From the NCBI RefSeq assembly GCF_014650035.1, contig NZ_BMUE01000010.1, positions 62,001 through 126,000 of the forward strand: a DNA stretch of 64,000 nucleotides. Reading direction: 5' to 3'. Shown here piece after piece: positions 61,453-64,000 of the stretch. The notes beneath the pieces were generated by a model that searched no databases, was not told where the DNA came from, and saw nothing but the letters and a program-made list of their open reading frames with translations. The position numbers were made by a program, and so were the translations under genes. Origin of the DNA: Streptomyces lucensis JCM 4490. GTDB taxonomy: Bacteria > Actinomycetota > Actinomycetes > Streptomycetales > Streptomycetaceae. Within the stretch, counting starts at the first letter, position 1; every line of letters starts with the position of its first letter.

Positions 61453-61635
61453 CTACCTGTCGGCGGTGAGCCTCCCGGCCGCGCCCCAGCTGTCCGCCGG
61501 CACCTCGTGGATCCACACCTGCACGGTCTCGGCGGGGACCCGGTAGGCGTCGACGAACGCGTCGGTGATCCGCCTGACGAGGTCCCGCTTGAGTTCGGTG
61601 TCGCGCGGGCCCTGCTGGACGGTGACGATCGGCAT
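61453..61635 (-). CDS. 4-oxalocrotonate tautomerase family protein
   Basis: 60 residues, normal length. The conserved Pro2 (MPIVTVQQGPRD) becomes the N-terminal catalytic base after Met removal; the rest follows the family (RDLVRRITDAFVDAYRVPAETVQVWIHEV). Active as a small homo-oligomer. ATG start with GAGGAG upstream. It lies 106 bases downstream of the LysR gene on the same strand. Substrate unknown. Confidence 0.87.
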   Translation of the reverse strand: MPIVTVQQGPRDTELKRDLVRRITDAFVDAYRVPAETVQVWIHEVPADSWGAAGRLTADR

Positions 61636-61741
61636 GGCTGACTCCTCATGGACGGGGCGGCGGTCGCCGCCTGCTGTCGCGATGGGTCCAGTCCACCGCC
61701 TGCCGTCCCGGCGACCAAGGGCCGGTCCGCGACCGCAGCGA

Positions 61742-62608
61742 TCAGCTTTCGTGATGACCGCAGGCCAGGAGCAGTTCCTCCAGGTGCCGGGCGGGCCGGG
61801 CGGCGGATACGGCGAGGCCCGTGACGAGGGCGAGGCCCGGCGCGCGGAAGGGAACGTAGGAGACCCGGGGCGTGTGCAGCACACGCGCGTGCGAGGCGTA
61901 GACGACCGTCCACAGGGGCCGGGTGCCGATGACGGCGAGCGTGTCGTGCAGCGAGCCGCCGGCCGGTCCCGGTACCGGCTCGAAACCGGCCGCGTGACAG
62001 GCGCCGACGACCAGGTCGACCAGGGCGGGGTTGGTGGCGCGCGGGGTGAGGGCGAGGGGCAGTCCGGCCAGCTCCGCCACGTCGATCTCGTCCCGGGCCG
62101 CGAGCGGGTGCCCGGCCGGGAGCGCGGCCACCAGCGGGTCGGGCCACAGCGGCAGCACCCGCACTCCGGGCGGCGGCTCGGCCGAGCGGACGAACGCGGC
62201 GTCCAGCCGGCCCGCCGCGACGCGCTCCAGCCGCTCGCCGGCCGGGAGCGAGACCAGCTCCACCGCCACGTCGGGCACCCGCTCGGCGAAGGCGGCGAGC
62301 ACCCGGTCCAGATGGGCCCCGAGCCCGGTGCTGGTGCCGAGGCGCAGCCCGGCGGTCGCCGCCACGGACGTCCGCGCCCGCTCCGCCGCCGCCAGCACCG
62401 CCCGGGCCTCGGGCAGCAGCCGCTCCCCCGCCCCGGTCAGCCGCACCCGGCGCGGCGAACGGTCGAACAGCTCGGCGCCCAGCTCCCGTTCCAGCCGCTG
62501 TATCTGCTGGCTGACCGCCGACTGCACGATGTGCAGCCGCTCGGCCGCACGCCCGAAGTGCAACTCCTCGGCCACGGCGACGAAGTAGTTCAGCTGGCGG
62601 AGTTCCAT
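61742..62608 (-). CDS. LysR-family transcriptional regulator
   Basis: 288 residues from ATG 62608, chosen because MELRQLNYFVAVAEE is the canonical family start; the frame is open further. Winged helix at 1-62 (HFGRAAERLHIVQSAVSQQIQRLERELGAELFDR), then the periplasmic-binding-like effector domain (LGAHLDRVLAAFAERVPDVAVELV, LPLWPDPLVAALPAGHPLA). The downstream tautomerase gene is a possible target. Confidence 0.92.
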   Translation of the reverse strand: MELRQLNYFVAVAEELHFGRAAERLHIVQSAVSQQIQRLERELGAELFDRSPRRVRLTGAGERLLPEARAVLAAAERARTSVAATAGLRLGTSTGLGAHLDRVLAAFAERVPDVAVELVSLPAGERLERVAAGRLDAAFVRSAEPPPGVRVLPLWPDPLVAALPAGHPLAARDEIDVAELAGLPLALTPRATNPALVDLVVGACHAAGFEPVPGPAGGSLHDTLAVIGTRPLWTVVYASHARVLHTPRVSYVPFRAPGLALVTGLAVSAARPARHLEELLLACGHHES

Positions 62609-62639
62609 GCGCCCGACTGTAGACGGGGCCGCCAGGGCG

Positions 62640-63764
62640 TCAGCGCCCGGTGACGTCACCGAACCGGACGTCGAACGCCGTGCCCGGGTGCATGACGTGC
62701 AGCATCCGCAGGCCCTCCTCGGCGACCTCCTCCCGCTGCGCCCCGGTCAGCTTCCCGAACGGCTCGATGACGAGGGCGTCGGGCGCCTGCTTCCACAGGC
62801 CGGCCAGGAAGCCGTCGACCAGGAGGGCGCGGTGGGCCTGGTTGCCCTGCCAGTTGCGGCCCCGGTGGGCGGGTGGTACGACGCGGGTGCGGTCGGCGTG
62901 GGAGAGCAGGAGGTTGTCGAACTCGGGCAGGAAGCGGGGCGGCGCCGGGGTGTCCGGGTCGGGACGCGGGGCGTCGGGCAGGTCGAAGAGTTCGGTGCCG
63001 CCGGTGTCCCGGAAGGCGACCAGCCGGGGGCGCAGCCGCTCGAAGGCGTCCCGCAGGCGGGTGAGTCCGGCCCAGGTCTGCATGTCCTTCACGGAGGCGG
63101 GGCCGAAGGCGGCGAGGTAGCGCAGGACGACGGCCTCCGGCGCGGGGGCCGGTCCGGCCGGGCGGCCCAGCCAGTGCTCGGCGGTGGTGAGGGCGACCTG
63201 GCCGCTCTCGCCCCACAGACCGCGCGGGGTGACCTGGACGAGCGGGAGCGTGCAGCGGGCGGCGACGGCGAGGGCTCGCGGGTCGGCGTCCGGCCACCGG
63301 GCGCCGAGTGCCCGCCGCAACTGGGCCATGGTGCGCGGCTCGGTCTCCACCAGTTCCCGGGCTACGGCCGCGAGGCGGTCCGGGTCGACGCCGTTCAACC
63401 CCCGGCGAAAAGCGCCCAGTTCGCGGTCGCGGGCCGGCTGCACGAAGGGGCGCAGGGTCAGGCAGTCGTGGGCGGTGTGGGTGTGGATGGTGGAGCGCAG
63501 GGTGACGATCCGCGCGACGTCACGGCCGGCCATGAGCACGGACAACCGCTCGGGCGCGAAGCCGTCGAGGCGGGCGGCGAGGGCATGGTACGGCGGTTTG
63601 ACGTTCTGCGCCTGGAGCCCGAGCAGATGGTGCACGGCGTCCTGGACGGACCGCCGGGAGCGGCGCAGCAGGAGCTGCCGGTCGAGGGTGGCACGGTTCA
63701 GGGCACGGGTGTCGAGGACCGGGGCACCGGCGCCCGTGCTCCGGTGCGCGCTGCGCTTCGTCAT
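62640..63764 (-). CDS. winged helix DNA-binding domain protein (AlkX/YcaQ-like)
   Basis: 374 residues of the PF06224 type. N-terminal VLDTRALNRATLDRQLLLRR and VQDAVHHLLGLQAQNVKPPYHALAARL; central LRSTIHTHTAHDCLTLRPF; C-terminal RALLVDGFLAGLW and LVIEPFGKLT. Relatives include E. coli YcaQ, a DNA glycosylase for crosslinks; the actinobacterial branch is less studied. The ATG is at 63764; LysR begins 31 bases downstream, possibly in the same transcript. Confidence 0.82.
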   Translation of the reverse strand: MTKRSAHRSTGAGAPVLDTRALNRATLDRQLLLRRSRRSVQDAVHHLLGLQAQNVKPPYHALAARLDGFAPERLSVLMAGRDVARIVTLRSTIHTHTAHDCLTLRPFVQPARDRELGAFRRGLNGVDPDRLAAVARELVETEPRTMAQLRRALGARWPDADPRALAVAARCTLPLVQVTPRGLWGESGQVALTTAEHWLGRPAGPAPAPEAVVLRYLAAFGPASVKDMQTWAGLTRLRDAFERLRPRLVAFRDTGGTELFDLPDAPRPDPDTPAPPRFLPEFDNLLLSHADRTRVVPPAHRGRNWQGNQAHRALLVDGFLAGLWKQAPDALVIEPFGKLTGAQREEVAEEGLRMLHVMHPGTAFDVRFGDVTGR

Positions 63765-63907
63765 GGCCGCACGCTAACGCCCCTTGCGGACACCTGCTGT
63801 CCGCGGTGCGCCCCGTGCCCGCCGGGAGGGCGATTACGCACGGGGGAATGGCCGGCGGGCGGCCGGTGCCGTATGAAGGGATCAAGAACTGAGCGAACGG
63901 GGTGGAC

Positions 63908-64000
63908 ATGAGCGAGGCGTTGGTACTGGGTGGCGGCGGCGTGGGCGGAATCGCCTGGCTGACCGGGGTGTTGACGGGGCTCGCCGAAGCCGGGCGGGAT
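63908..64000 (+). CDS. patatin-like phospholipase (N-terminal fragment)
   Basis: Starts at ATG 63908 and runs off the right edge after 31 codons. The first residues (SEALVLGGGGVGGIAWLTGV) form the oxyanion-hole strand-loop GGGGxxG of patatin lipases. The catalytic GxSxG would follow outside the window. Divergent from the winged-helix gene; the 143-bp gap holds both promoters. Confidence 0.75.
   Translation, partial: MSEALVLGGGGVGGIAWLTGVLTGLAEAGRD

Noticed and set aside
1..64000. CRISPR arrays, transposases, integrases, tRNA or rRNA genes, att sites
   Set aside because: No direct-repeat array, mobile-element protein or RNA-gene signature was seen on either strand.

Overview
The window reads as chromosomal DNA of a Streptomyces-type actinomycete. 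The evidence is the very high G+C, almost exclusive G/C at third codon positions, many GTG starts, purine-rich ribosome binding sites, frequent ATGA/GTGA stop-start overlaps, and characteristic families (a guanyl RNase of the RNase Sa type, LuxR-family LAL ATPase regulators, SWIM/SNF2 pairs, IclR-controlled allantoin genes). From memory, gene order resembles the allantoin/urate region of Streptomyces coelicolor; that is recollection, not a search. I saw no rRNA, tRNA, CRISPR array, insertion sequence, phage gene or replication origin. Most genes look like ordinary chromosomal housekeeping or catabolic genes.

Layout. 1-1.1 kb: end of an unidentified gene and an aldo/keto reductase. 1.1-6.1 kb: a translationally coupled SNF2 helicase and SWIM zinc-finger protein. 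6.3-13.0 kb: a sugar uptake unit, with a ROK kinase, an ABC importer (binding protein, permease, ATPase chained by GTGA overlaps), a GntR regulator and a divergent Gfo/Idh dehydrogenase. 13-18.5 kb: a two-component system, a small membrane protein, a secreted RNase, a DMT transporter, a DHFR-like reductase and an AIM24 protein. 18.6-25.2 kb: allantoicase, allantoinase, IclR regulator, MobA-like transferase and malate synthase. 25.2-32.3 kb: a HipA-like protein, a divergent pair of NRPS-independent siderophore (NIS) synthetases, a VWA protein and a secreted partner. 32.3-39.3 kb: HxlR regulator with divergent aminotransferase, then assorted small enzymes and an AraC regulator. 39.4-52.1 kb: purine and glyoxylate metabolism (urate/xanthine permease, 8-oxoguanine deaminase, uricase, HIU hydrolase, OHCU decarboxylase, hydroxypyruvate isomerase, tartronate semialdehyde reductase, catalase, glyoxylate carboligase). 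52.3-64 kb: a zinc-ribbon protein, two coupled acyl-CoA synthetases with a divergent GAF-LuxR regulator, a LAL regulator followed by a secreted trypsin, a tautomerase/LysR pair, a winged-helix protein and the start of a patatin gene.

How the genes work together. The two purine blocks (18.6-25 kb and 39-52 kb) form one route: uptake and deamination of purines, urate to allantoin, allantoin to ureidoglycolate and urea, then glyoxylate to malate (malate synthase) or to tartronate semialdehyde and glycerate. Catalase can remove the H2O2 made by uricase. Xanthine dehydrogenase and ureidoglycolate lyase are not in the window.

Main discovery. Two repeated promoter elements link these separated operons. 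Element A is a 36-bp array of four half-sites (TTCC, N7, GGAA, N6, TTCC, N7, GGAA) upstream of allantoinase/IclR, malate synthase, hydroxypyruvate isomerase and glyoxylate carboligase, with three of the four half-sites at catalase. Element B is a 17-bp palindrome (TTCAAC-N5-GTTGAA) upstream of allantoinase, the uricase operon and catalase. Element A probably belongs to the IclR regulator encoded at 21408. Element B has no known owner; the YheO-like helix-turn-helix gene beside the uricase operon is the best local candidate.
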